NCBI GenBank assembly: GCA_949130495.1
Contig: OX422221.1
Location: 32,671,224 to 32,735,223 of the forward strand
DNA: 64,000 bases
Direction of reading: 5' to 3'
From: Sambucus nigra
Taxonomy: Eukaryota > Streptophyta > Magnoliopsida > Dipsacales > Adoxaceae
The translations under genes and the position numbers were made by a program. How positions within the stretch are numbered: the stretch's first letter is position 1; the number at the start of each line of letters is the position of its first letter. Positions 32,086-44,994 of the stretch are shown in pieces. A model generated the notes under the pieces. That model saw only the letters and a program-made list of their open reading frames with translations. It had not been told where the DNA came from and ran no database searches.

Positions 32086-33651
32086 TTTGTGTTGAATCGA
32101 TTCAGTTGCTAAGACAAATCGATTTGGCAAGGCGAATCGATTCTGAACAAGGTCGAATTGATTCGGCTGCTAGAAAGAGCGAAATTTTTGTGTTTGTGAC
32201 CTAAATGCAAAATTAATTATTGGGAAACTTTTGAGTTGTTTTTAAAATATAGAGGGGAAACTACTAAATTACAGAAGCTATCGTAGGAAGTGGTTTATCT
32301 AATTTGAAAGAAGCCAATGGCTAGGACCCTTCTAAAAAGATGCTTTTAAAATATACGTTTGTGTATTATTATGGATACCGGTGTAAATGATATTTGTAAG
32401 AATACATACCCATCTAGTTTTATCATAAGAAGTTGCGCGATGTGGACAAAACCCCTAGCTCGTGAAAGCGGGGAGAGTATAATCCATAGGTCATAGCATC
32501 TGCTATATTATGTTGTGATTCTTTTTTGGGTGATACATCTTAGATATGATTCGGCCTCACACTCGGAGAACTATGACTGCCTCCAATGCACTTATTATTT
32601 TACTGCCTGATTCGATGCGAGTTAACCGTCTCGTGGTATTCATATTATATTGAGTATACATTGGGTGATAGATTTTTAGAGAAAGAATCCGGTGAGTTAT
32701 TACTCAGGATCATGGATATTATATACGACATGTGTGTGAATGTTCTAGTATAATTTTACGTATATAATAGTGCGATTATTTATATACGGATAAAATAGAT
32801 GAAGTGAAATTATATTATTTATATAACTAGTGGAAACACAATATGACTTTATTTGACTTGAATGAAAAAATTATTGGGTGAAATAACTTGATAATCTATA
32901 GTAATTCTACTCAGGCTAGAGTAGTGGATAAGTAAGAGTTCATAACAAGGCTTTTTATACATGGAAGTGTAACTAGGTCGGTTGTGAAGAAAGCAGTAGG
33001 TTTGCATAATAGTTGAGGGGTCAGGATTATCTTAATGGAGTGTGACAGTAGCTTAAATATGAAAAGTATTCATGAATTTTAATTTATGCATACTTAATCA
33101 CTTGCAAAGTTTTTTTAATTTTTTGGGTTCTAACCCTTGCCAAAACTATTTTCAAAACATTTTAGGCGTCTAACCATAGGGGCGCAAGACAGGATTATCT
33201 ATTCCAGTGATGCACAACTACCGCATATGTGGACGCATGCCGGATTTGGACTAGATGCCTCATTTGTTCATTTCTAGATTAGGACTTTCTTATCTCAGTA
33301 TTTCATTTTTGGTCGTCTTTATTCAGTTTATTCGGTTTGGAGTTGTATTAAGATTTATTTGTTATTTGTTGGATTTGGGTTTTGTAACCTAGGCTTTATT
33401 CGGCAAGACATTTATTTATTTATATCCTGTGATGGTTTAGACTTTATTACTATGTGAATGGTTTAATCTAGTTTTCATACATTGTTATCTAGTAAATGAA
33501 AAGATGAAATTTGTCACCGGTTTAATTAATTATTAGGTAATTGTAATTAATGGTTTTCGACGGTGATGTTGAGAATGAACCAAATGACAGTCCAATTTTA
33601 ATTTCACATAGAACTAATTACTTGGTATTTAATTATGCGGGGTGTCACAAG
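32086..33651 (+). mobile_element. LTR D, right part
   Basis: It continues LTR D after the solo LTR and ends GCGGGGTGTCACA at 33651. It aligns with the 3' parts of LTR E and F (CCCCTAGCTCGTG, GTCATAGCATCTG, GGTTCTAACCCTTGCC). No primer site follows, so LTR D is a solo or 3' LTR. Confidence 0.85.
32094..32163. repeat. Palindrome cluster in LTR D
   Basis: GAATCGATTC (32094), AAATCGATTT (32116), GAATCGATTC (32134) and GAATTGATTC (32154) are four 10-bp dyads, the first three perfect, spaced 22, 18 and 20 bp. Confidence 0.85.
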
Positions 33652-36600
33652 GCGTTCAATGGGTTTGTCCATATTTTTACCGGCATAAAAAATAATGTAA
33701 TGTGTTCGAATTTTCTTTCTGTTTTAAATACTAAATTTATTAAGTTTATACATTGCCCACAATCTCTCCCATAAATGTTCTTCTTACATTATATTGTTTT
33801 TTCCTTACTTCGGATACCAGGAGAGCATTGAGAATATCCAAAGAAACAGAGTAAATTGAGCACCAAAGTGGTGCTTGAATTGCAAGTCTACAAGAAACCA
33901 CATTTAAGCATAAATTGTAAGACTTGATGACACTGGAAATCTTAGAAACTTCAACGTGATTTTCTTCAAACATGAATTTTTTTAAACTATTAATGATCAC
34001 AACTTTGGATATCCCTCTCTCTCTATACGTGACCCTATGAATTCCATCATAAGGGTAGTTATACCACCGTAACATTCATCACAATATATATTTGTTACGG
34101 ATATAATGGATAAAGAAAATACTATTTCACAACATTCATCACAATATATATTTTTGAATTCCCCCTCTATTAATACACCGTAATTTATTAGCCCCCTTTC
34201 TTCAAAATTCAAAAACAAAGTTTATTTTAGTACACATCCACTTTCTTCCAAATATACCTTGTAGCATGCCCTCTATCTTCAATCTTTCGCAGACATATCT
34301 TCACGCCCCCTTCTCTCTCTTCCAGTGATACCTTTTCACATATCCTATCTTCAATCTGACATTTCACTACCTCTTATGTCTCCCTCTTCTTCTCCCGTGA
34401 TGCCTTCCCATCACTCTTCTTCGCTCACCCTCGTTCGTTCTCCCTCATCCCTCCCATGCTATAGGGTATCTCTCTCTTTCACACACACACTCATGCACAC
34501 ACTCAAACGCATGTGCACACACACACACATACACATGCACACACACTTAGATCTTTCTTACACACTCGGGCTTCTATTTGTTGGGTACATATTTAGGTCT
34601 TTTATTAGCTAATAAATTTAGGGATTTGTGTACATATTTTATGTGTTTTGTTTAAGATCTATTTATGTTCATGCTTATGTTTATATTTGGGGTTGTAATT
34701 GTATTTTGTTGTTTATTTTTGGGGAAAGTACTCTCAGGTCCCTCACAAATAAATTTTAAACCCTAGAGGAATTTCGATAAATTTTAAACACTTGGGTCCA
34801 CTAATTCCCTTCTTGTAGAAGTCCACACTAGTGGCATCACGAGTGTAACTAATAGTAAATTATCCTTAAATGTTTAAAAATTGTTACCAAAGGACTTAAT
34901 TGTAAATTGCCCCTTTATTTTTTCTTTTCAGATCAGGATCTATTTATGTGAGATTTTATATTTATATCATGTACACACTTTGTCTCTACTTTTTAATTTA
35001 TTTGTAAATTAATTCTTTATTTGAAACTCTATTTTTACTATGTATTTTTGAAATTAGGATTGGGTTATGCTTGATGCTTGAAGATTGGATGTCTGATGTG
35101 TGGGGGGGGGGGGGGGGGGGTATTAGGTATGGGATTAGGTATGTTCTTCAAACATTACAAATTTTGTATATGCTTGATGTTTTTACTAAATCTGTATTTT
35201 TTAAATTTCTAGGTTATTATATTTGAAATATCATTCTCTCGCACTTATTCGATTTTTTTTTTCCATTTGTTCTTACGTATGATACAAAGATAAGCTTGTT
35301 ACTGTATTTTTATTCTTCATATTGATGTGTGATGATCCACTTTCTTGGACTTTTTGGTTAGTTTGTGGTGATTATTCCTACTTTACAATTATTTTAATTA
35401 AAACATTGCGTTCTTTCTTTCACTTCTTGCTTTTGCTATTGACAAATCAATTCCACTCAATTTGTAGTACTATATGAGGACAATTATGCATAAATTTGGT
35501 GTTTCTGGAGTATCATCATCCAAGACATGATGGTGAATTCGTAAAACTGATAACACTTAATGTTTGTAGATACCCCCAGCGATCGATTTGTTAAATTTTA
35601 TTATATTTTGTCATTGGTCTGATTTCAATCAAATTTCTTGAATTCCACATTAAACTAGATAAAGAAATAGTCTTTTCATAACAGGGTAAAAATGAGTGCT
35701 CATACTATGTGAAAACAGGGCAGCCCCCTTCATATTAGTTTAATATGTAATTGTTTAAACAGTTCTAGTCGACTGGTCAGTCACCATCACACCTATCCTC
35801 TCATGTTAGTTTCCAATTGTGTGAATTTTTTAAATAGTTCAATAATACGAAGTAGTTACAGGAAACTGACTATGCTTTATTCACCAATTGCGTGAATTTT
35901 TAAACAGTTCTTGAAGATATTTTTTTTCATCTTATATACTAGAACAAATGTTACATTTCTTACCCAGATTTGAGTTTTGTTTTATTTGATTTGTTATTTT
36001 TCTGAATTGATTAATTGCACACATCCAGTATTTATCAGACGTCGAGTTTTATTTGTCTCTGCCATCCATCTGTGTAGACTTATGCTCATAAGAGCATATA
36101 AAAGACATAGCCTCACATTATAGTATTATTAACTCATGTATATTTTATGTATATACGTGAGTTTTTAGTTTGTTTTTGTAATACATTATGTATATTTTAT
36201 TGTTAGATCAATGACCACGATATGTTTTTGTCACTAAATGTATGATGTCATGTTAAGATGGTATGATTTAGAGTTGGTGCGCATGTTTTTCAATCAAACT
36301 ATTTTATTAGAATGCTTAGATTTTTCATCAAGTCTCTAAATATTATGTTATAATTTATTGCCTCCCTAAATATGCATTATGTCAACTAATCTATAAAGTT
36401 TCATTATGGGATACAATCATATTCTCACACTAATGTTTTGGTACATACATAGGTAGGTAAAATATACCCGAGTGAAGTTCACAAATAAGTTGTTCTATTT
36501 GGTTTTGTTATGTTTTCTTATTCTATTGTAATCTATCATAGCCCTACTAAATTGACATTATTGTAATCAGTAGCCTATAACTAATGAAACGATGGAGAAA

Positions 36601-37969
36601 ACGCAAGCTATCATATGGGGTGAATTATGGCAATGCAAGTTTGATGTTTTCGATATGTTCTTTTTTTGCATTTTTTCTTTTTCGTTCAAATGGAATTTCT
36701 AAAACATCAAATGTGTTTCTTCTCCACTAGAATACAATACTTTTCTACATATTTTATTTTTTAGAATCTAGCTGTTCAAGAAGATCGGCCAGAAGGGCAG
36801 GAGGCAAGACAAAGCAAAAAAGTCTCTAGTGGACCAAGTTATTCTAGAAGAATAACTAGAAAGTCAGGAGGCCATTCGGAGAAAAAAACTCTAGAAGTGG
36901 ACCAAATTATTAGAGCAGCGTAACCAGAAATGGGAGAGTTAAAGGTAATCAAAGGGTTTTTAATATGAACCTAAATGGAAGGCGGCATAGCAAACCAAAA
37001 AGTCTCTGAAGAGGGGTAAACTATTGGATAAGTGCAACAAAAAATGGAAGAGGTAAAGCAGAGCATAAATACTTTAAAAGAGGGACAAGGTTTTCAATAA
37101 GATGCACTAGAAATGAAGCTAATAACTCAAAGAGAAAATATTTTTGAAGAGGACCAAATTGTTTGACAGGATCAACTGGAATTGCATGAGGCAAAGTAAA
37201 TTGCAAAGCATATAGAAGAGGGAAATGAATGGTAAGGCGGTAAATTGAAATTGTCGGTAGTAATTCCAAGGTAGTAAATTTATTCTTTAAATTTGCGCTT
37301 GATTTTAGAACCATAACTCACTGAAGATTAAAAGAGATTTTTTCCAAATCATTAGGCTGTATTTTTATTCTGAATTTGTTTTGTCCAAACTTTATGGACG
37401 TGTAAATTTATACATGTTAACAATAAATAAGCATGAACAATAACAAATCCATTACACCTATTTTTTCCTAAAAATTATCTGAGCTCCACAAATTATCAAG
37501 CTCTCTCAAAAATGAAAATGTAATTTATTAGCAAGAAATTATATTTTATGTGATTATCATTTTGTGTAGTTATTGAAGATAATGTATTAATGAGATTCTA
37601 GGACCTTATGATGGATATTTTCTTTTGCGGGTTTCACATATTTCGATGAACACTCTTAATTTCCCCACTATGCTACCACCTTCCCCAGTAGAATTATGTA
37701 CCGGATTCGAAAGACCATAATTCCTAAGATGTTAAATTTTGTTAGATTTATGTCAATTCAAATATTTTTTTTATGGAATTTGTCATCTATGTGAAATAGG
37801 AGTTTTATGCGTGGAGTCATAATCTCCTTATTTCAACTTATTTTCTGACTCTCATTTCAACTTGCAATTAAGGAATATGATGAACCAACTGTCCTAAAAT
37901 ACAGTTCATTATTAACATATATACTTCAAATTACGACACAGTATGACGCCTTAGTTCTTGATCTGTCAT
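33652..37969. other. Anonymous non-coding stretch with decayed repeats
   Basis: No coding gene is recognisable. Visible items are a direct duplication of CATTCATCACAATATATAT (34072 and 34133); a CT-rich leader-like block with CA microsatellite (34300-34552); and 19 consecutive G at 35102-35120. At 36765-37270 there is a purine-rich block with units of roughly 75-85 bp sharing AGAAGTGGACCAAATTATT-like phrases, possibly a decayed repetitive exon. It lies between two chromovirus LTRs (D and F) but shows no LTR or pol phrases itself. Confidence 0.45.
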
Positions 37970-40808
37970 TGTAATACCCTGTAATTTTGCATGACTTGAT
38001 TTTAATTACTGAAATTAGATTAATTGGTTTAAATGGAGAAAATTTATTTTTATAATTAATCTGGATTTAATAGTAATAATTACAAGTGTGACAAGAGTTA
38101 GTATTTATCGAAAATAATTATGTTGAATATTACTTAGCGAGTAAAGTAACATATTATGGCCAAGAGTGAACAATACGGTAGTTGTAATACACGTAGTTGG
38201 GACACGCGTGCGAGTCGTGTCAGTATTACTTTATTGAGCTAAAAACGATAATTTAATTTTAAGGAATTCATATGGATGTTTTAAGTGCGCCAGTGTGCCC
38301 AGAAGGGTCGAAATAGTAAAAAAAAACACTACTCGGGTGCTTTACTTGGATTTCGGGGCATTTTAGCCCAAAACGACACCTCGGAGGGGTATTTTGGCTC
38401 TTTGAAAATTTTAGGAAATAAACTGGACGAAAATTAGGAATTAAATTAAGGTTGTACGTGGGTCAGATGGAGTTGTCAATTTCCAACCTACGTGATAGAG
38501 AAGGAGAGAACCAAAGAGGAAGAAGAAGAACATATAAGTGATTTGGGCCTAAGATTCAAGTTCTCTCACCGGAAACTTCGTAAGTGATTTGGGCCTAACA
38601 CCAATGCGTAAATCACGATTGAGAGGATCATCCCCATACAAACTTCGTTCAACGATTCAGAGGTTCTCAAAAAGGTAATTGTTTATCTTGCTAAAATTCT
38701 GAGCATATATGATTCATGTTAACCTTAGTTGATGAGATAATCCAGGATACTGTGAAATTGAGACTAAATTGTCAATTAAATTTGAAACCTAAAGATAGAT
38801 TTGGGTGTAGATGAATAACCCTATTATAGGAATGATAAATCTAGAAATTTTATGTTATAATCACGAAAATAATTTTGGGTTTTGAATGGTTGTTTATGGT
38901 GGGTTTATTTTAAGAGACTTCTAGGGATTTGAGGTATTTGTTTAAATTCCCTATGATTATGTAAATATTTGTCATTTAAATTATATTAGAAAGTACCCTA
39001 TTATGATTAGGATTAGTTTAGAATCACTGATTGGGAGTTGGGATGAATTTTTGATGAATTTGGATAAGGAAACGATTGGAAGAACAAAGTTTGGAATAAT
39101 AGGGAAATCTCAGAATTTTCGTTCAAAGACATGCCCAGGTCGTTAGAACGACCTCATTTGAACGAGAATTCCAACTAGACTTCTAATGAGATTTTGTGTT
39201 CGTTCGAAGTGAGAAGTTTGTTCGAACAACCTTGTTCGAACGAGAATCTTGGACTTCTAACGACAGTTCAGAATGCTAATTTTTAGCCCGGATAGGTTAG
39301 AACCCTACTAGGTTGATCCATATGATAGGAAACAACCTACGTTATCATCAAATGACTTAAATTCATAGTTAGTAGTGAGTTGAGAGCATGATTATTCAGG
39401 GGGTATATCTAGCTGATAGTGCCTTAGACAGAATGTAATCGTTACATAGATAGGTTGTACGGATGAAACATTGTGAGTAGTAGAGATGATAATGCTACTT
39501 ATAAGCTCGAGGATTTAGATTAAGTAAACTCATAATGTACATAATAAGTTGCGTGTATAATTATTGATTGAACTCTTATGTGTATAACATACCTACGCTG
39601 CTTGCTATCGAGCGAAGGTTACACATTGTGGACAATCGTGCCTTGAGGAGCCTTTGGGTGGGATATTGGTTTGTACCACTATAGCATGGAACCTAGGTAT
39701 GTCTATCTGTGAGTATGATAGTGATGACGGTCATATGGGTGCGTAGGTATGTGCGTAGCCCATCGGCTTGGGAATATGTTCGCCTCCAATATATTTGTTT
39801 TGTTTTGATGGTTAACGAGAGATTAAAACTTTAGTCCTTTATGCAATGAGCGATGCAACAGGACATGATAGTAGAGTATGCAGGCACTGCACACGTGTCT
39901 TGTAGTGCAACATTGTATATATATATATATATAAGATATAGTGTATTGTATGTACTTGAAATGATGTCTACTATGTGAATTAAGTAAGAACGATCGTTCA
40001 TAAAATTTATAATGAATTAAGTAGCGAACACTTAGTTATATTAAATTCTTAGTGAGTGATTATGATAAAGAGGAATTAGTTATATGTATTATATTGCAAT
40101 GGAAATCCATGGGAACGATGTTAGGTTCAGATTAGTTATGAGACAGGAAGGGCTAGTTATTATGGGATTAGAACTAGTGGGAATGGATTATTCACTAGGC
40201 ATGCACATTAGATGAGAGGTGAGCATCTCAAGTGAGTTGGATAACTTAACATGAAAAATATATGGGCTAATAAATTATTTTACGCACTTGCTAATTTTTA
40301 AACTATTTTCAACTCGGTCTCGGACCTGTTTTCTGCAAATCTCTTTTCTGGTCAAATTGTTTTAGGTGCTCAGCGACAAGGACACCAGGCTTAGGACTTC
40401 CATTCATTCCTTACTTTTGAGTTATTTGCATCAATTAGGAATGTTTCCCCTTCTTATTTTTATATTCAAAGATGTGAGATTTAATTTGTTACTCATCTCA
40501 GTTGTTGAATTTATTTAGTTGGATTACTGTATTGGATTTTTTACTGGAGGTGTTTACTCTATCTGGTTTATATTATGTCAATCATTTCATTTCTTATAGG
40601 ATTGGATTGACTGGTGAAGGTTTAACTATTTTCGTACATAGTTTATATTAACTTAAAAGATAAAATTTTGACGTCAACCTTTTTAAATATTAGGTGGTTA
40701 GTTTTAACTATAAAGATTTTGACGGTGATGTATAATGTCAACCAACTGGATATTATGAATTAATTAATAAAGGACTGATCACCCGGTATTTAATTAGGAG
40801 GGGTGTCA
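37970..40808 (+). mobile_element. LTR F, 5' LTR of a chromovirus (+)
   Basis: It begins TGTAATACCCTGTAATTTTG and ends GGGTGTCA, followed four bases later by a tRNA-iMet type primer site. Length is 2839 bp. U3 phrases such as AGTGCGCCAGTGTGCCCAGA (38286) match LTR B and B'. It carries a palindrome cluster at 39137-39246. Downstream only a gag stub remains. Confidence 0.93.
39137..39246. repeat. Palindrome cluster in LTR F
   Basis: The near-perfect dyad AGGTCGTTAGAACGACCT (39137-39154) is followed by TTGAACGAG (about 39158), CGTTCGAA (39201), the perfect 12-bp TTGTTCGAACAA (39219-39230) and TTGTTCGAACGAG (39233). The cluster starts about 1.17 kb from the LTR start. Confidence 0.82.
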
Positions 40809-40812
40809 TGGG

Positions 40813-40824
40813 TGGTATCAGAGC
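40813..40824 (+). other. Primer binding site (tRNA-iMet type)
   Basis: TGGTATCAGAGC lies four bases after the end of LTR F and marks the start of a former internal region on the plus strand. Confidence 0.93.
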
Positions 40825-40994
40825 ATCAGGTTCTAGATTCCTTAGGATTTGTAGGGCTTACTATGTTTTCTGCACCACTATCTTTGATGTAGAGACCTAT
40901 ATTTAGCACTCTTGTATTCATTACTTGCGAATTTTACATCCTTAACTATTTAAGATATATATTGTGGACTTATAACGCCTCTACCTCATTTTAG

Positions 40995-41165
40995 ATGCCT
41001 TTCAGACGTGCATAACTAGCCAATAGGGATACCCAGTCCGAGCCTGAACCCACTCTGGCCTAGTGTACTATGAATACTGCGGAAGTTGCCGCTATAGTAG
41101 CACATGCGATGAATGCAACATTAGTCGTGGTATAGCAGGATCCACCACAAGTACCAGTAGTGACC
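40995..41165 (+). pseudogene. Chromovirus gag N-terminal stub
   Basis: The plus strand reads MPFRRA, a TAG, then LANRDTQSEPEPTLA, another stop, and MNTAEVAAIVAHAMNATLVV. This resembles the gag start at 15872-16174 in position and in the repeated alanine-rich AxIMAxA-type phrase. It breaks off near 41165, where sequence resembling a minus-strand LTR begins. The rest of gag-pol is absent. Confidence 0.72.
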
Positions 41166-41945
41166 CTCACCCATTTTTATTGCCAAACTTAAACTTCTAA
41201 CCCTAATTTCTTCCCATAACACCACCCCATCAACTAACAACCTCACCCCAACATTTCTATGCAACATCATACTAATATAATCAACTCACAACATATATAC
41301 ATCAAAGTCTAAGGGTTTAACACCAAAATTCATCAAAACCCACAATTTGTTCAATTCTCCCAGTACACAACTACCAAAGCAATTTATCCACAATAATTCA
41401 TACATTTGCAAGTTGGAAACTTTCCTTATTGCCGAAATCTCGGATTGTCTTCCAGTAGAAACAAATTCAAGCTTCAATTCTCTTCCTTTTTCTTCTTTTC
41501 GCCAAACTTCTCTTTCTCTCTCTTTTTCTCAAGGTTTAAGACATATAAATGGGATTAAATGTAGTTTAAAGACTTAAATGCCCATTAACACTAAATTCTA
41601 GATTTAAATGTTACTACACCATTAAAATGACTCGTAACAACATAATTAAGCCATAACCGGTAAAAACTGCCCGGAACTCAAAAATACAACATGACACTTA
41701 TTTTGACTATCTCGACTATTTCAGGACTAACCATGCCCTCTAAATTAGCATCTGAAAAAATAAAAATTATTTCATGCTCCAATCTCATTTTAAATCATAA
41801 TCGCCGCTTTAAGCACCACGACGCAACAAAACACAATATGATCCTATTTACATTCACTAAATAGTGAATATGCAAAAATTTATTAAATATTATCTTTTAA
41901 ATCACTTAAAATAAACTTAATTAATCCTCAAACGGCTCTGAATTA
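41166..41945 (-). mobile_element. Reversed LTR fragment
   Basis: The second half has chromovirus LTR phrases in minus orientation, for example CCGGTAAAAACTGCCCGGAA, ACTATCTCGACTATTTCAGG and AATGCCCATTAACACTA, in the order seen in LTR A (11630-11740). Neither LTR edge is visible. It starts where the gag stub of LTR F ends. Confidence 0.6.
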
Positions 41946-41948
41946 CCT

Positions 41949-42520
41949 TTTCAATGATTCTCCCCGTGTGTGAATCGGCCTTACGGTTCGGATGAATGAT
42001 TCGTTTTACCCCAAAAACTGATTTGGAGGCCACCAGACGCTCCTGGGCCTATTTGAGCGTCATAAACTCTTTAAATTGAATGGATATAAATAAATCTTTG
42101 AAGGTCTATGAAAACCCTTTCCAACAGTCTTGTGCGAGAACGAATCAGCCCTACGGTACGATAGAATGACCCATTTTACTCGAAAAGGACAGCAGGTACT
42201 TCCAGGCCCCATTTAACTTTGGTCAACTCTCCAAACCAAAAAAATAGGAATAAAATATCTAAAGTCTCTAAATACCAATTCTAATGGTCCGTCTTGTGTG
42301 TGAATCGGCATTACAGTTCGGATAAATGATTCATTTTCATTCGAGAATTTCTTGTTGAGTGGACGACGAAATCTTTAGAGACCTATTTGACCTTGGTCAA
42401 CTACTTAACCCATAAGTCGATCAATAATTTCTTAAAGGTCACTAAGTACCCTTTTCAATGGTCCACCCCGCGCGTGATTATGACTAATGGTTTGCATTTT
42501 ATGACAATTTTTTTGAAAAA
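41949..42520. repeat. Tandem repeat, about 166-bp unit, four diverged copies
   Basis: A phrase of the type TGTGTGAATCGGCCTTACGG, followed by TTCGGATGAATGATTC, occurs at about 41970, 42138, 42300 and 42470. Each is preceded about 40-60 bp earlier by AAAGGTCTATGAAAACCC-like sequence. Spacing is 160-175 bp. The last copy is the most decayed. Confidence 0.78.
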
Positions 42521-43695
42521 ACTGCCTAAAATTGCCCAATAGCACCCCTAGGACCTTGCCTATCGATAGTGTCGTTGAGGTTCTGTGATGATGGGAAGGT
42601 CAAGGACCTTGTCGATCGTCACCCTTCTTGTCCCTATAAATATATTCCATAACCTCACTTTGTTAAGCACCCCTGAACATCCCTCCGCAATTTAGATAAC
42701 ATTATGTCGAATTAAGAGTTGTGCCACACTTGAAAAGACCATTTCCAACATTCCTTCCATATTTCTTCATACATCTTTTAGTAATTCTCACCCATCTCCT
42801 CATACCACTATTACCTTATCGTGAGATCATCGCATCTACAATTAAGATGAACTTCAAGTCTTCATAAGGCGGTCCAATTCTCCACCCTTGTCTTTAAATT
42901 CTATTATTTTAGCATTAGTGGATTTATTTTCACATTAGTACTTTATTTCATGGAATCACATTCTTTAATTTAAAACGTTTATTATTATTTGCACATATTT
43001 TATTTTCAAAAAAAAAAGAACAAGAGGGTTTACATGTAAATTCCAAAGGAGGAATTCTTATCACATTTTCTCACACTAAAACACATATTTTCTAAACACA
43101 AAAATAAGAAGAAAAAAAATGGTTAAATTTATGGGTTAAGTCCTGCCCTACTTTATCTCCGAACAACACGGAGTTTGATTCCACTTTCTCTACGTATGAG
43201 CCTTAGGTAAATCCCTAGACTTGAATCCTTCCTTATACACATCGTTACCTTATTTTTATCATACATTCTTAATATATTTTATATGCTTGCTTGGTTATGT
43301 CTTCTTCAATGTACGCATTCATTTTTCTATAATTACTTGTGAATCGAAAAACATTTACATTATAACTTGAATTATTTTTTGGGAATACTCCTAAGGATGA
43401 CCTCACTTCGCCTTTGCCCATAACGCGAGTTAATCGATTTCGTTCTCCATTTTTATTATGGACCTAAGCACACACTTCATGGAGTTTGAATAAAGAAGAT
43501 TAACACGTACCTAGGAGAGATAAAAAGGTGATATGGGGGCCTAATACCTTCGAATTTCATAACTAGGTCCCGGAACCTTTGAACTACTTCATTTCACAAG
43601 CATCATTATTGTCCATGATTTCGTTCCCTGCAGGTGGTAACATTTCTTTGGCATGTTTTACGCAAAATAGGTCGGTGACTCTATTTCTACATATC
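42521..43695 (+). mobile_element. Probable Tat-like LTR end and leader remnant
   Basis: A promoter-like CTATAAATATATTCC (42637) is followed by about 1 kb of non-coding sequence ending in CCCTGCAGGTGGTAACATTTC and then GGTCGGTGACTC. Tat-branch elements have LTR ends of CTGCAG-type followed by a GGCGACTC-type primer site, which this resembles with one change. No LTR start or coding sequence supports it further. Confidence 0.4.
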
Positions 43696-44994
43696 ACTCC
43701 ACATCAACGATGGTCGATCGTCCCGAGACAGGGTGTAATCCGGGGCACAAACTAGAAGGTAAGGAAGGGAGGAGAGGCCCTCCTCGAAGACCCCGACCCC
43801 CCCTGTGATTGCCACAATGACCATTTTTCTCTTGTTGCGTAGTATATGATGGAGGCATAACTAAACATCATGGAAGATGATATTGGAACCCTAGGAGAGT
43901 AAGGATATTTGGAATAGTCATTCTTTTTAAAGGGTTAACAAAAATCATCCGTAGAATCAAATCTCTAGAACTAGGTTATAATGACTAGGAAGGGTATATA
44001 TTCCACCCTAGAGGATGAAGTAGTTGGAATCTTTGTTCATATAGTGATACAAATTTGATAAATTCGAGTCCAATAATAAAAAAAGTAATTATAAATAATT
44101 AACACAAGGAATAAATGGAACTAAATACATTATGTACAATTGTAGAATCTTGTATATCATTGAATAAGTCCATGAAGGCCTCGTGTCCTTTACTGGATTT
44201 CCATCCAATGTATTTTTTTTTAATACAACATTGGTAGGGGCGGGTTGGGTATAGATGGTTGGGTTGTATTGTGAAGGAGGTATCCTAGCCTCCCATGTCC
44301 CCGAATCATCGCCTTCTTGGACGTATTCGAGCTTCCTACGTCCCTGAATCCAAGATAAGATGGTTTTAGTGGGATTAAGGAAGGAACTACATCGATGTAA
44401 GCAATAGTATTCTATAACAATTAGCCCATATATAGTATTAAAAACACAAAAAATTCAAATATATATTTATTAACCTATAAGATATGAAGGGTGATATTTC
44501 AATTTTTTTAATAAAAGGTCACTAAACTCTAAGTTTACTTTGTATTACAAGTAATATTTCACTTGTTTAAATAATTGATTATACTAGGTGAATGTAAGTT
44601 CAATATGATTGTTTATTGAAAATTTAGTGACACTGATGATGAGTGTTACAATGGATGCACTACGATGAGAAGTTTAGTTTTTGAATGTTTGATGGGTTGC
44701 ATAATTAAAGTATTGCTATTGTACTTCCACGGTTCGATATTATTGGCTACCACTTTTTGTTAAGAAATTATCGATCACTATGCCAAATAATTAGTTTGAT
44801 AAAAATATTATGGTTCTATCCTAAATGGATAAACAATCGACAAAACATTTTCAGGTTATTAAATATTAATGAAGGCTCAAACGATTTCGATATCTGCAAA
44901 ATTAAACTTGAAGTTGAAGATAAAAATGCAATAACACAATGTTTTTCAATGAAAATGAGAACTTAGCTAATTTGAAGGATAATAGAATCAACAA
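43696..44994. other. No gene seen
   Basis: There is a C-rich block (43780-43810) and an ordinary AT-rich remainder. The 69-codon frame at 44757-44966 has no recognisable domain. Confidence 0.5.

Noticed and set aside
37021..37314. Leu/Phe-rich minus-strand frame
   Set aside because: Antisense of the purine-rich decayed repeat block; hydrophobicity follows from reading the complement.
39896..39906. TCTTGTAGTGC as the missing right end of the CACTA element
   Set aside because: It lies inside LTR F, aligned with other LTR sequence, and has no TTTGGCAACACA-type repeats beside it.
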